Shown piece by piece: positions 29,989 to 42,802 of a stretch of 64,000 bases of DNA. The stretch spans positions 30,182,224 through 30,246,223 of the forward strand of contig JACDQD010000003.1 of the NCBI GenBank assembly GCA_019843655.1, given 5' to 3'. Numbering within the stretch: the stretch's first letter is position 1; each line of letters opens with the position of its first letter. This stretch comes from Lethocerus indicus. Lineage: Eukaryota; Arthropoda; Insecta; Hemiptera; Belostomatidae. The position numbers and the translations under genes were made by a program. The notes under the pieces are model-generated. The model was not told the DNA's origin, did not search any database, and saw nothing but the letters and a program-made list of their open reading frames with translations.

Positions 29989-30020
<32 letters not shown>
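29971..30020. repeat. (GA)n microsatellite, imperfect
   Basis: 50 bp of GA repeats with three interruptions. Confidence 0.92.
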
Positions 30021-30393
30021 ACTTCGGTTCCGCCTCCTGATCCGTTCGTATATTTCCGTACCGGTTCCGATCTAGTACTAGTGCCGAAAATAGTGCTGAG
30101 GTGTGTAGGACAGCCCAGCGGCAAAATTTAGCCAACTTATATTTCTAGCTCTGGTAGGCCGTTCAGAAAACCGTTTCGGAATTTGAACAACTGTTCAACG
30201 CCGCAAACGTTCGTTTGCTGTATAAAAACCGACTATAAATTACGCCAATATGCCCCATACTTGGCAGCGGTTCGGCTATACTTTTAAATAGAAAAGTATA
30301 AATAAATGACTTCTGGTTGTACAATTTTTAGTTTATTCCGTCGACAACAATTTTCTTTTTCTTACAACAAGGATAATAGATATTCTACATACA

Positions 30394-30760
30394 AGGCGGA
30401 CAAGGTGAAATACCCGGGCCTCTATACAGACAGACAATCATGGAATCCACACATAATAGATCAAAATTAGGTTTAAACAATAATATTGCTGCACAATAGA
30501 CTTAAACCAATCTGGACTTGAACTGTGGGGTTCGGCCAAAGCGACAAAATATCAAGAAAATTCAAACTTTACAGTCGAAAATATTAAGGAAAATATTCAA
30601 CCTCACCCTACGTACAGATCTTAATGTCCCGTTTGTCCTTAATTGTCCTAATCTAATGGTTCAACATCTTCCGACATCCCGAACGTTCCTTATAGTCAGA
30701 GACACCTTAAGTTATATAATATCCTAGCGCATGAAATATTGGGATCGTTCCTGTTTCCCC
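30394..30760 (+). mobile_element. Decayed Jockey-type LINE ORF2 3' fragment
   Basis: Plus-strand frames give VKYPGLYTDRQSWNPHIIDQ, then RLKPIWT, LELWGSAKATK, and NIKKIQTLQSKILRKIFNLT then LRTDLNVPFV. These are consecutive blocks of one reverse-transcriptase C-terminus broken by several frameshifts. It belongs to the same family as 8733, 45285 and 48025. Confidence 0.7.
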
Positions 30761-31404
30761 TTCCCCCTTTCGCTTCAAATACGATTATTATACCTTATTG
30801 TTTGGCGGAGAATGCACACTGCACACTGGGGAAATGGCACGTGCTAGTAGCGCCACTATAAATTACACTCTATATCTGTCACCGGTATCGAACTACAAAC
30901 CGTTCTGCGTCATACGATAATTGACTTTCGCGAATCGAGGCATGGCTTTGTGTTGTGACATTGCTAAAGGGGTTAGCGTTGGGCGTGGGGGGGCGTAACC
31001 GGAGAACTTGTTACATAAACATTATATTGAGTGCAAGCGTTGAGTGACACACACACTTTTTATTAATGCACAATGAATTTTCAGCAACTCCAATTTTCAA
31101 GATTTAACGGGCATTAAAAGATAACAAAATTGCGTAAACGGTTGAAGAATTTGTACGCACCAACACACACGACGCTTGTTGCAGATATTGCGTACGGAGT
31201 AATCGAAATGTATCCACGTTACTGAGGTACAATGTGCGGTCAAATTTAATTATGAGCATAATTATTGCAACTCCATAGAAAATAAAATTTGCAGAGAGAA
31301 CAGGCCCCGGCTCCCTGTAACCAATATAAAATTGTTCAGAAAATATTACCTAAATATGCTCCATTAGCGTTATTCCAGGTATGATAGGTATGACGATTTT
31401 GTTA

Positions 31405-31480
31405 TTAAAGTTCTTTTTCTCGTCTGGGTGGCGTAAGAGAAAGTTTTGCTCTCATAGCCGGCAGGTTCTTAGAGTGAGTG
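31405..31480 (-). repeat. Copy of dispersed repeat family 1 (minus orientation)
   Basis: On the minus strand it reads GAGAGCAAAACTTTC and further CpG-containing sequence, matching 37440-37460. Confidence 0.45.
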
Positions 31481-31528
31481 ACCGAACTAAATAATTTCTT
31501 CTTTCATTCAGTTCCTCCCCGAGTTCGT

Positions 31529-31572
31529 TAGGGAGGCTTTTCCTCGTTTCCGAGCAAAGAACCCTATCCCCC
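31529..31572 (+). repeat. Copy of dispersed repeat family 2
   Basis: GTTAGGGAGGCTTTTCCTCG then TTTCCGAGCAAAGAACCCTA and TCCCC. Relatives at 42762 and 45124. Confidence 0.6.
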
Positions 31573-32400
31573 GTTCCATTAAGTAAAGGCGTTTACGTTG
31601 TCTATAGTGGATCGCTGGGACAGAAAAAACCCTTCCTGCGAATTATCCGAGCGTTTCTTTCCTAGTGCCCCGCAGTTTAATATACGGGGATGATAAAGCG
31701 GGATAATAAAAATAAAAACAGTTTTATAACCCCGGTGGGCAAAAAAATAGGCAATGTGGCAAACTGAACGGTCCCGAATGTACGATTAAACGGGCGTTAA
31801 ATCAATCGTCCAATGCAGCAATATTGAACGGGGCCTAATTGGAGGGGAGAATCCTGACGTGAGGGTCGCGTTCCACCAATTGGGAAATCATTTTTAGCAA
31901 TGACTCACAGTTGTTGCGCCGGCCTAAGTCGTAGAGGGGCTTATACCAACAACAACAACCGGTCTACTAATAGACCCCCATCAATCCCGAACAACTGAGC
32001 CAGCTGCTGTTTGCATCCTGACGGCAGAAACAAATCGCGCGTCTATAATTTCCTCCCTGGACCAGCCGGATTTGCGGCCCGACGAGAGCTTAAACGCCGC
32101 GAGAATGGAATCATGTAAACTCTATTTGAAACAAGGGATTAGAGACGATAAAATACCCCCGGTGAAACCTTAATAAATTTTAAAGTTTCAATACACAAAT
32201 CTGACACTGGGAAAACACACAATAATAATGTGAGTGGCTACTTTGGGAGCACTTTACAGCGATCGGAGAATGCACACGAAGGGTTGTTTTTTTCCCCCCA
32301 GCGATCAGCTAGGTCCGGATTGTGGGTTTTACCTCTGCTGGATTTCTACCGCCGGCAGTAGACAAAGTGAACAACGCACCATGAAGAGGAACGAATTAGT

Positions 32401-32445
32401 TCAGAATTCAAGGTTAAAAAACCAGTCACCAGGCAGGCACTATTC
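32401..32445 (+). repeat. Copy of dispersed repeat family 1
   Basis: TTAAAAAACCAGTCACCAGG followed by CAGGCACTATTC. Confidence 0.5.
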
Positions 32446-33897
32446 TTTACATTTCACGCTTATTCATATATCGTCACAAAGTTCCATACATTGTACTACA
32501 ACTCTTGTATTCATTGAATCGAATCGAGTGTACTTAAGGGACTTCACTTTTGAACATTATCGATAAAATTATGCCCGTGTTGTAATTACCTGCCAGAGAA
32601 TGCAGAAATACGCCCACTATATTTTACAGTTGTGACTGAATAAAACAGTGAATAGAAGAGTTTCTACGGAACTTCAACAAATTTCATCGAACGATGGGGG
32701 ATAAGTGTACGAGATTGAAATGGTGAAAATTGGACGATCAAAACCCCGTCAGAATTTATACCGACTGTATAACGCGTCGCACATGTTCAACATGTACAGA
32801 ACATTGCGAAAAAAACCGGACAGCGAAAGGGAGACGCTCAAGGGAGATGGCCCAAGCGATTAAATAAGCGGGTTAAATATAGACGATCGGCTAAAAAAAG
32901 ACCACCACGGCCATCCGATAGACACAGAAGAACCAACGGCCAGCATTTAGAATGTATACGCCCCTCCCCCCGTCGCGTATACACACGCACACACACAACG
33001 TTTTAGATACTATCTCACCGTAATGTCACTGTCGTTATTATACATTTCGAGATACCGCACGTGGGACACGACAAACGTAGTACGAAGGTGATGGATTGAG
33101 CTGATTCTGTTTTTTTTTTGCAATTCAAATTTGAAACGTGTGGGTATACAATCCGAGACCATAATTCTGACAGTGTTGAGCAAAAATGATTATCAACTAA
33201 GAGAAACAAACTGCTGTTGGGTGGCAGTGGTAACAAACAACTAAACACGTAGATTATTAGTAAGGAACTCATTTTAATAAGTAATTTAGTTCTAACTGGA
33301 ATGAATAAGCGATTTTTTTTAAGCCGAGAAAAAAACTGCAAAAACTAAGAGAATAATTGTAATTCTTGATCGATACCTAATTCACATTATCATTCGGCAT
33401 TCTATTTGTTGATTCCGAAAAGAATATCGAATATCAGTATCGAAAAAACACCGTAGTTAATTTGTTAGAATTAAATTTTAATTGAAACTGACTTAATTGA
33501 AATTTGGGTTTACAAGATGGGGATGATGGATTCACAGGGTGGTTTTCTTAAGCCATTGCAGACCGATATACGTAGGCGGTATCCAACGAATTATTAATAG
33601 ACGGGACAGTTAGTGCGGATAGCTGGGGCTTAGATGTAAATATAAACAAGACGGAAATTACGATCTTGAAAAACGGAGGCGGCAATTATAGTCAAAATGA
33701 GCGGTCGTATTTCAAAAATTATGAAATGGAATTTATTGAAAAATTATACAACATTGATTGAATTACACTCGAAACTGTACAAAATTGTCGAACGAAGGCT
33801 ATGAATTCATGATTGCAGGTTTATCCATACATCCAAATAGGTTTAAGCACAGTGGACCTGTTGTCCAAAAACTTTTAGTAACAGTAGCGATAATTCA

Positions 33898-33950
33898 TTT
33901 CCCTCTTATGGTTTGGCATGTGTGAAAGTTCTACTCTCAATACTGCCTGG
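33898..33950 (-). repeat. Copy of dispersed repeat family 1 (minus orientation)
   Basis: CCCTCTTATGGTTTGGCATG then TGTGAAAGTTCTACTCTCAA and TACTGCCTGG. This copy joins the two halves seen separately in other copies. Confidence 0.6.
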
Positions 33951-36007
33951 TACGACTCGCTCATTAACTTTTACTTTGCTTTTAATTTAGTCCTTCGTCC
34001 CACTAACCCCGGGCCGTATATCACAACTGATAAGGTCCTGTATCACACCTTAGAAGCGAAGATTTATGCAGTTGTGGGCATTCCGCAGGGCGGGTGACAC
34101 TGCGAAATACGGGAACACGTCCGAGCGGGATATTTTCGCGCGCGATTGTCCGCCTCTAAATTGGGAACAACAGAGCACAGTTCCGGCTACTGAAAGTAAT
34201 GTCTAGACCCTAGAAATCGCAATGGAAAGTATTCAGAATCGGATTCGAAAGCTCAATAGATGGATACGGCCCGTTGTAAATTTCATATAAAGCGTTGGTC
34301 TAAAGGAATATATATTCTTACAAGAATCATAACTTCGATAAAACAAAATGCCGGTCGGGGACACTTACTTGGTGGGGACATGCAAACGGGTTCGGTCTGA
34401 ATTATAGGAGATGTATATCGAAACGCATCGAACCGATTTTCTCTTGCGTCACGACGACGCTTTATTTAGGTTCGGGAGGGGGAATCTCGAATCGGAACTG
34501 AGGAAACCTTTACCTATTTTTAAGGTATATCTTGAAAAGCTCGGTTGCAGGGGGGGCGCCGGAGCTTTCAAGTTAGGGCCCCTAAAAATAGGCTTTCATC
34601 GCATCCTCCTGCCCAACAACGGACCGCATTGTTACAGTCCTTGAACGCCCACGCGCTGTTTTTTTTTTTTTTAGTTTTTTATTTTGGACCCCGATACAGA
34701 AATAAATACAAATATTTCACGTCCAACGATATTATCAGGGCGGCGAACGGCCGTAATAAAACCGGCGGTCCCGAATTGACTCTCATTGAGACCCTCTCCG
34801 CCTCTGCTAGGCTCGCTCTGAGCCAATATACATAGCTGGAGGTTTTAATCGGAAAAAAAGAAACGGCCAATTGAATAAACCAGTCGTAATATACAAGGAT
34901 ATACTTTGTTCGTTCATGAATTTGCGGCTTCCATTCAAAAATATCACATCACATACAATAGCGTCATCTTCCTGAAAATCCCGAGAGCCGCCTCAAGAGT
35001 AAGGGCTAGAGGAGCACGAGTTTAAAAATTGTAGTTGACTTAAAATAAAAAACATTGAATGAGAGGTTCTTTATAGACTCCAGAAAAGTAGTATAAACGT
35101 TGGTTTAGTGCGTAAATATATTCTGCGTGCTTATTTGACTCGCGTCTTTCGCCATACCGGTATCGGCTGTTAAACATCTTCGAGAAGATCAACGTCATTA
35201 TGCCAGTGAGTCATTCAGGCATGTCTTGGCCATGACTTGGAGCTTCCTGTCAGCACTGACACAGCACTTTTACTAGCGGTAGCGATCTCGGCTGTTGTGA
35301 AGTATACGGTGCCTGTTTTTATCCCCTTGTTGTCCTCTCATTAGATTATTTACCGGGAGTTCGCAGTTATGGCGTTTTCCTTTTCACGTGGTAATGGTAA
35401 CAAATTGGGAATTTATTTCTTCGTCAACAGCGTTATCGCGTTTGTTTTTTAATATTTCCACGTTTTCCATTTTCTCCAGTTGTTTGACTGTGTATCCAGG
35501 AATCGCTGTATTTTTACCGTCCTGGATATAGAGCGATTTAAATGCTGAACTCCAAATAGCCCAATATAAAATTATTTTTAAATTGTATTTAATTGGAGCG
35601 AGGCACGGAATTGGGGGAGAGTTAAATAATAATAATAATGGCGCATTCCCGAGTTTCACTTCAGAATATTCAGAAACTCAATTAGTACACTCAAATCTAT
35701 ATTTGAAGGTGTAGTTTAAAATAATTTTACAGAAAACTATACCGTGAAAAGTCCAGAAATTAAAACCAAGATTCAAACGAACAAGAAGCAAAAATGGCCC
35801 AATCGTAACTGATTATGCTGCCGGTTGGTAATTTAATACAAATTTAAATATTCTACACCCAAAGCATGTTATTATAGAGGCGGTGCTGAGTCCGCGTCTG
35901 AAAGAAAATTCCATATCGCCATTATAGAAAGTTGCCAATGACAACGGGGGCATTAACGCTTTAAAAACAGAATAAAAAACTGAGACAATGGCAAAATGAA
36001 AACCTTC

Positions 36008-36063
36008 AAAAAAGCCCCGAGGACAAAGGGGCTTTAAGCCCTCCGAGCGGAGACCGGAGGGAA
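36008..36063. other. Two adjacent GC-rich hairpins
   Basis: AAAGCCCC-gaggacaaa-GGGGCTTT is followed after two bases by CCCTCCG-agcggaga-CCGGAGGG. Two consecutive perfect 7-8 bp inverted repeats stand out in an otherwise mixed region. They lie inside a 163-codon minus-strand open frame (35813-36304) with no recognisable homology. Confidence 0.5.
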
Positions 36064-37405
36064 AAGCCGCGCTGAAGAAGTCAACAGCTCGACGAAGAAG
36101 CAAAGGAAGTGTGGTCGATGAAGGGATACCGGACGGACTTGAAACCTGACTCTTTCCAGTGCCTCCTTTTATCAAGCACCTGTTATTATCATACATTAGG
36201 CCCTTTCGTCTCAAGGGATAAAAACTTCCTAACTCAAGATATCTTAAACTCAGCATTATTGTAATTCCTTTCCTTTTGTGATGAAACCAAATGAATACAG
36301 ACACAAAAGCGAGTTTTCATTTCATTTAGGAGGAATTAAAATAAAAAAAATCTGTCAACACCCCCTTTTTTACTACACCATTTATTTAATAAGAAGAGGC
36401 TTTTTGCGATATTATTATTTCACATTTTCATACGTAAAATTAGTATCTGCTGTACATTTATTTCTCACTTGCGATTTGAATTTGTGACGTTTTCAAATGT
36501 CCGATGTATTTAGTTGTATTTAACTGAAGAACATTTATTATTTATGTGACCCATCTATGCTGTGCGAGAGGAAGAAAGTTGGTACAATAAATTTTTTTTT
36601 CAACTAAAAAATATTATTCATTCCTTTGTACAATGACTCAATTCGTTTTTTAAATTGGATGCGTAGTAGTGGTTAAATACTACACATATAGTTATTACCA
36701 GTCAAGTAATATAGTTAGTAGTTACGCAAAACGAGTATAAGAAAAATTATATAAAATACACGGATAAGTAATAAATATACAGAATTATTATTTTTAAAAA
36801 ATCTTCTCTACAAAGTACCTCGCTGTGAGGATTACGTTTAGTTTAATGAAGGGGGTTCTAGAGTGGCCTTAAAATTACGCTGTAATATACGATCCCAAAG
36901 GGGATTCTTAACAGACCGCTCCGGAAATTAATATCACCCCTCTTGTAAGGGATTAATAAGACAGTAAATAGTTGGACAATCATGTACATATATACAGTGT
37001 TGTGCTGGATAATTTGGAAAAAAAAGACGAACACAAACACCATAACTTTATTACCTATTTAATGTATCAAGTATTGATAACATTGTTAATTAAAAAACCG
37101 ATAAATTAATCATTTTATTTATGTGGACATATTTCTATAGAATACAATTTTAAATAATAAAATTAAAATTTTAAATGATAAAACTCGTAGCACCCGACAA
37201 CGTCGCAGAAACAGTGCTAGCAGGATGCTTCAGTTGTTCTCGGTTCACGAGTTCCGCAATAAATCGCGGTGATCGGGGAGCCGCATGAATATTTTTTGGC
37301 GGTGTTAATAAAATAATAAAAGTATACGCGACAGACAGACAAAGTTGAATCCAGGAACTAAAGAAACGTATTTTGTTCCGAAGAACAGTTACCCCTCCAG
37401 AAGCT

Positions 37406-37490
37406 AAGTTCAAAGAACCAGTCGCTAAGCATTATTGAGAGCAAAACTTTCACAAATGCCAACCGAAAGAGGGAACGGACTAAAATAAAT
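37406..37490 (+). repeat. Copy of dispersed repeat family 1 (longest copy)
   Basis: TTCAAAGAACCAGTCGCTAA then GCATTATTGAGAGCAAAACT, TTCACAAATGCCAACCGAAA and GAGGGAACGGACTAAAA. The last part aligns with 39095-39125 (AGAAAATAGAACGAACTAAAA with changes). Confidence 0.6.
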
Positions 37491-39060
37491 GAAAATAAAA
37501 AAAACTGTCTTTGTTTTAACGTGTCCTTTCTCTTGAGTTGCATGCAACGGCTAACAAGTTGAATTCACCGGAATTAGGATTTCAATCTAAAAGGGCCAGA
37601 GAATTCGACTTTTTACACGGATTCGTTTAACATTTTGCAATTCCGAAAGGACCGAAAAATTAATTGATATCGATAAGAATGTAAGATAGCGACGAACGTT
37701 GGAAGGTTTGAAGGCTGTTATTAATTTGGAATGCCTGTTTTACGTGGTCTGCGCGGGGTTCGGAATAGACGGCAGCTTTCTCAAAACAAGTTCATTCGAC
37801 AAAGGTGGAACAGAAGATTGAGAAAACTAAATGTTGTTTTTTATGAAAAATGATCATCATATGCATAACCAGAAAACGGGATCAACACAGAATTTCATCG
37901 AGTACCGAATTCACTTAACATTTGATCTTTTGTGATAATTTTAAGGAACATTAAAAGAGATTATTTGTTAAAATTGCAGAATAGTCGCCAATGGTAAAAT
38001 TCGATGCCTCGAGTATTACAATAGACTCAGGCTGATATTCTACTGGAAATAACAACCAATGACGTAAAAAACGATGACCATAAACTTTGGTCGAAGCCCG
38101 AGTATTCGTGAAATATTTAGGTGTGACGACGTTGGGTCAAGAAGAGAGCGTTTTAATAAGTAACGACTTATGTCGCTTCACACGCCTGGCTACTGAAAAC
38201 AAACGAAAGATTGAGAAGAACGAGCATATCAAAGTGGCGCTATTCCTGTCCCAGGTTAGACCCTCGCGCAATATCCACACGCTGCGCGATTGATGACGTA
38301 CGATTTCCGCTGGATCGAATGCCACCACCATCAGTGCGACACTGCGGCTATTTACGCCACACTGTTTTTTTTCTTCTTCTGCATAATCGAATGTTCAGTC
38401 TCGTGAACACGTGCTACGTACTCGACGAATCACTTCTAATACATATATCAGTATCTATAACGTTTATTAGAATAATTTAATATTGATTGAGGGGGTCTAT
38501 GTCTAATTTATAACCGTTGGTATTCAATTCAAATTTAATATTTAGCTACTTCAGTAGCTACAGAAGATGGGGAGCAACCGAAACCGATTTGGCAGGGGGC
38601 TAAAAACCCTCGCTGGGTATTCCAAATTTCTGTCTTGCTTAAAAAGTTAGAATGGTAGATTAAACTATTAACTTCGCACGGACGGAGAAAATTTGCTATT
38701 CAAGAACCAGTGGAAGATAATGGGACCAAGAAATTAAAATCAGATAGCCGACGGACACACGTGCTCGAAGCCGCGTCCTATCTCATCGGAAGAATGAAAT
38801 CTTATCGGCAGAAAGAGATTCAAAGAAAGGGAAAATAAATCAGCGAAAGCCTCCCCCCTACCCCTACTGAATGAAACAGAGGACCTGTCCCACCGTGAGG
38901 GAGATTTCGACAAAGAGATATCCTCGTTTTCGTGGTGGACCTAATTCGTAAATTATTACAACGATCCCGGACAGTATTTTGATTGTAGGCGATTGATTTT
39001 AAGGTTTTTCCCCTCCGCGAGGTTTCTCCCACCGCCAGTAAAAAGATGAAAAATTTCCCT

Positions 39061-39125
39061 AGTTGCCGGTTAGTATTGAGAGTAAAACGTTGAGATGAAA
39101 CCCAGAAAATAGAACGAACTAAAAA
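39061..39125 (+). repeat. Copy of dispersed repeat family 1
   Basis: AGTTGCCGGTTAGTATTGAG then AGTAAAACG and a related tail ending GAACGAACTAAAA. Confidence 0.55.
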
Positions 39126-41211
39126 AAATCGCGAAAAAAATATCTCAAATGTATTTCCGTCTTTCCTATCTTCCATTATCCCCGCCCCTTTGACGGCTCA
39201 AGTCCTAGTTGTCTGGATAAACAAGTTAGGTATGTGTGGATGATTTTTTCAACACGATAACCATGTCGGGACAATATCTTAAATTAATTGTACCTAAAAC
39301 AAAAACTTTAAAAAATTAACTATAGTTCAACGCGTTTTAAGGACCAGCAATTTACTGGCAACATTCAAAAATTAGGTTGGCTAGTAGACTGTGTTCCGCA
39401 CAAAAGGATTAGTTCAAACGATCCGTTTTCTTTCCTTTTTTTCTCTCTCTCTCTCTTTTAATGGAACACAGGAACAAAAGGGATAATCCTCGGCCAGACA
39501 GGGGCGTTTAAACGATTCTCAAGTGCGTCATTAGGCAGCCCCTCCCCGGCCAGCAAAGACCGCGGGAGTCTTCGGGATTATTGGAGCGGCGAAATTCAAC
39601 CCCCCCAACACTACCCCCATTGTATGCAAACAATAGTTTCAAGAAAGGGCCCGCCGGCAATGAGAAAAACGCCTGATAACTTCCCATTTTTGCCGCCTCA
39701 ACAGAGCCCAAAACCACCACTGAGCTGCTTTCCGATTGAATTGCGACAGTGATAGAGTAAAGGGAGACCTCGTCGGCAGGAGAGGAAACAATCAATCCGG
39801 GAGTCTCAAAAAAAGCAATTTTATATTATTCAATCCGCGAATCGTAATTTTCCCACGAAATGCCGAACGAATGTTGTTCACTGTTTTATACGGTTGTCGC
39901 AATAAAACAAGTTGAAAAAAATGTAAACACCTTTTTAATTGATTTCTCACCGTTTTAAGGCTCAGAAAGTCGGATAACAGAAATAATCCTGCAGAAAATT
40001 TGCACAAATTCAAGAGAAAGGCATTATAAATTTTCCTAATAACGCTTTCAAGACTACGAAAAATAAAAATGAGCGGCGGCTCATTAAATCCGGAAGAGAA
40101 CGGGAAAGAGAATAACGCATTTTCTTTCGAAGTAATAATCACTCGCCGAAGGCAGAGTTGAACTATCGGAAAACCTATTGCACCCCCCCTCACTATCGGG
40201 AAACCAATAAAGTTGAAATAGGGCGGTCCAAAAGTCCCTTTTGATTGAGAATAAAACTAGTGCCCTCCTACCCACCCCCTGGGAAATTACTTTCCACTTG
40301 GAGAACTGGGATCTCCGAAGAGAGAAGATTAATAGGGTTTTATCGCCGAGGAGCCCATCCTGTATTGTGTCAAGCTGTATTACCGGGAGTTTTTTTTTTT
40401 CAATAAGCCTGTGACCGGCTTCAATCCGCCTTGAGGTAATGCACTCGGAAAAATGAGGAAAACCGGAACAATGTTTCCGCGAAATGAGAAAACCGCACGG
40501 ATATTATCAACCCGTAAGAATTCGACGAGCTAATAATAAAAGTCTTTTTTCGGACGCATCCATAGTAATAATTTTATGCGTTTAATTCTCAACTTTGAAA
40601 TCAGCAATTTGTGCCAATGATTAAAATTCATTAGTGGAGCTAGAAAATAAGAACGAGTTAAACTCTCCGATACCATTCAAAATATATGCAACTATTATTT
40701 CTTAAGGGGTATTTCTTATTCCGCGTACATCAAAGTTACTAAGATCAATTATAAATTAAGGATTCTTTTCCTAGTTTCCAAGCCAAGCATCATGACCCCG
40801 CGTCTTGAGTGAAAACCTCAAGATCTCGGGCTCCAGGAGTCCTCGTCGAAGAAACCACGCATTGGTAAAACCTTCGTTCCAATTTAACTGCATTTCAGAA
40901 TACAACTATGTCCATCGTCCATTTATCCCTTTATTCTGTGAACTGGTTCGTTTTGGAGCTCGTTACCTGCCCCTTGTCGTTTAGCTCAAAGGAGGCCGCG
41001 ATACCACCACCTTCATCCGCACCAACCGACACCATTTACATGATTCGTTCACGGGACCCGATCACGCGAACCTTTTTCTAGGTCTTCTCTAGGCGGGCCG
41101 AAATTCAACGAATTTCGAAGAAGAAGTGATGAAAATTTCTGGCATGCAATCGAAAGTGAAGGCAAAATTACCGACCACTACTGAGGCCAACAATACGGTC
41201 AACACGAGACA

Positions 41212-41380
<169 letters not shown>

Positions 41381-41989
41381 AGCCAAACCCGAGGAATGTA
41401 CAAGGGTAAAACAGTACTGCCGTGCCTGTAACATGGTAATTAGATAGAGCGATTAGTCGCAAAACAGTTTGGCGTGAGATAAGCCAAACGAAGATGACAG
41501 CGGCGGAGGAGTTTCCATCTGATTAGAAGCCCCCCCCCTCACTATAACAACAAACAACCTTCGAGTCTAAATCCACCACTGGGGGTGAGGGTTAACTCGA
41601 ACATCCTTCAGCCTGATCCTTGAAATTGGAGAACATGGCCGGCCGGAAGGACGACATCAATTTTGAACCAACTCCGGCCATTTGGGGCGGTCAGAAACTT
41701 TCTATTTCGAGGACGATGTTTCTCAACAGTCGACAACGCGAACACGCTGTGGTTGAGTAAAAGCTTTCCCTGAACAGGATTTCGTTTGGTGATTAGGAGC
41801 GCAACAATTGAAAAGTATTTTACGGTTAATACCATAACAATGTTTGAGACATAGTACCACAACTGAATGAAAGTCACAAACGGTAGCAGCACTTGCAATA
41901 CAAAGCTTCATACTCTCATTTATAATTTGTTCGGTTACGTTAAGATTTGAAGTTTATTTCTTAATAGACATTATAGTATTGAACATCAG

Positions 41990-42330
41990 CGCCTCCGCAG
42001 GGAGGAGCCGCGCATCCAAGGTTGGAAACTGCGGGGCTAAGCGCTATCTCGGGCCTGTTCCGGTCGGATCGCGGAGTGGGCGTCACGTGATCATTGCGGC
42101 TGCAGTAAATTTACGGTGTATTATTATAGTCGGCGGACGAGGTTTCCGGGAATCGGGCGCCGGAGGGATGCTGAGATGTGATGGTGGTGGTGGGGGCTCA
42201 TCGATCTCTCGAGGAGGGGCCCCTCCTCTCGCCACGCTAACCCCGTGTGGCCGCACGGGGCCTGCTCGCCCAACTGGGTCAAACCACACTCCGACCCCCA
42301 CCACGTGCCCCCACTCAAAGCCGAGCCGCG
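41990..42330. other. CpG-rich patch with perfect palindrome and hairpin
   Basis: A GC-rich, CpG-dense stretch. It contains the perfect 18-bp palindrome GAGGAGGGGCCCCTCCTC at 42211-42228 and the hairpin CCCCGTG-tggccg-CACGGGG at 42241-42260. There are also two CACGTG E-boxes (near 42086 and 42302). It could be a promoter-like or repeat-derived island. I find no initiator or exon next to it. Confidence 0.4.
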
Positions 42331-42761
42331 TTTAAAACAATATGTTTTTTTTTATTATTCCGAACGGTACTGTCGGCGGCGAGAGGCAAAATCCGCGTCT
42401 GCTGCCCCCAACGCCGAGGCCTGGGTAAAGCTCGAATATAAAAAAATTACATATCGTACGGGTTGGAAAATTATTTCACATAGAGAACGGGGTCCTCGTG
42501 CTTTAGGAAACGCTGGTTCTACTTTTATCCGAACTTATAAGGAGAATTCATACCCTTTTACAGCCCCTGAATCCGCCTCCAGTGTAACACGAACTTAGTG
42601 TTACTTTAATTCAGAACCAATTAATTACTCTCAATTGTGGGCTCATTCTATTCTATGGACATAGAACCGGGGTGTTACCTCGGACAATATAGCGCCCCGC
42701 GAGCCGCTTCTCTCTATTAACATATTAAATTTAAATAATAAGATAATTTAATCTAATCTTT

Positions 42762-42802
42762 GTTAGGCAAACTTTTCCTTGTTTCCAGGCAATGTGACCT
42801 AT
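42762..42802 (+). repeat. Copy of dispersed repeat family 2
   Basis: TGTTAGGCAAACTTTTCCTT then GTTTCCAGGCAATGTGACCT and ATCCCC. Confidence 0.6.

Larger units (their letters stand above)
27576..30393. other. Non-coding, repeat remnants
   Basis: Includes copies of short repeats (28937 family 1; 29355 SINE-like) and a GA tract. No supportable gene. Confidence 0.45.
30761..35812. other. Non-coding, repeat remnants
   Basis: Holds copies of dispersed families 1 and 2 (31405, 31529, 32401, 33898). No gene-like frame that I trust. Confidence 0.45.

Noticed and set aside
36008..36063. Rho-independent terminators
   Set aside because: Hairpin shape fits, but this is insect DNA with no bacterial genes around.
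35813..36304. 163-codon minus-strand frame as a gene
   Set aside because: No recognisable motif, no splice or promoter context, and it includes the two palindromes.
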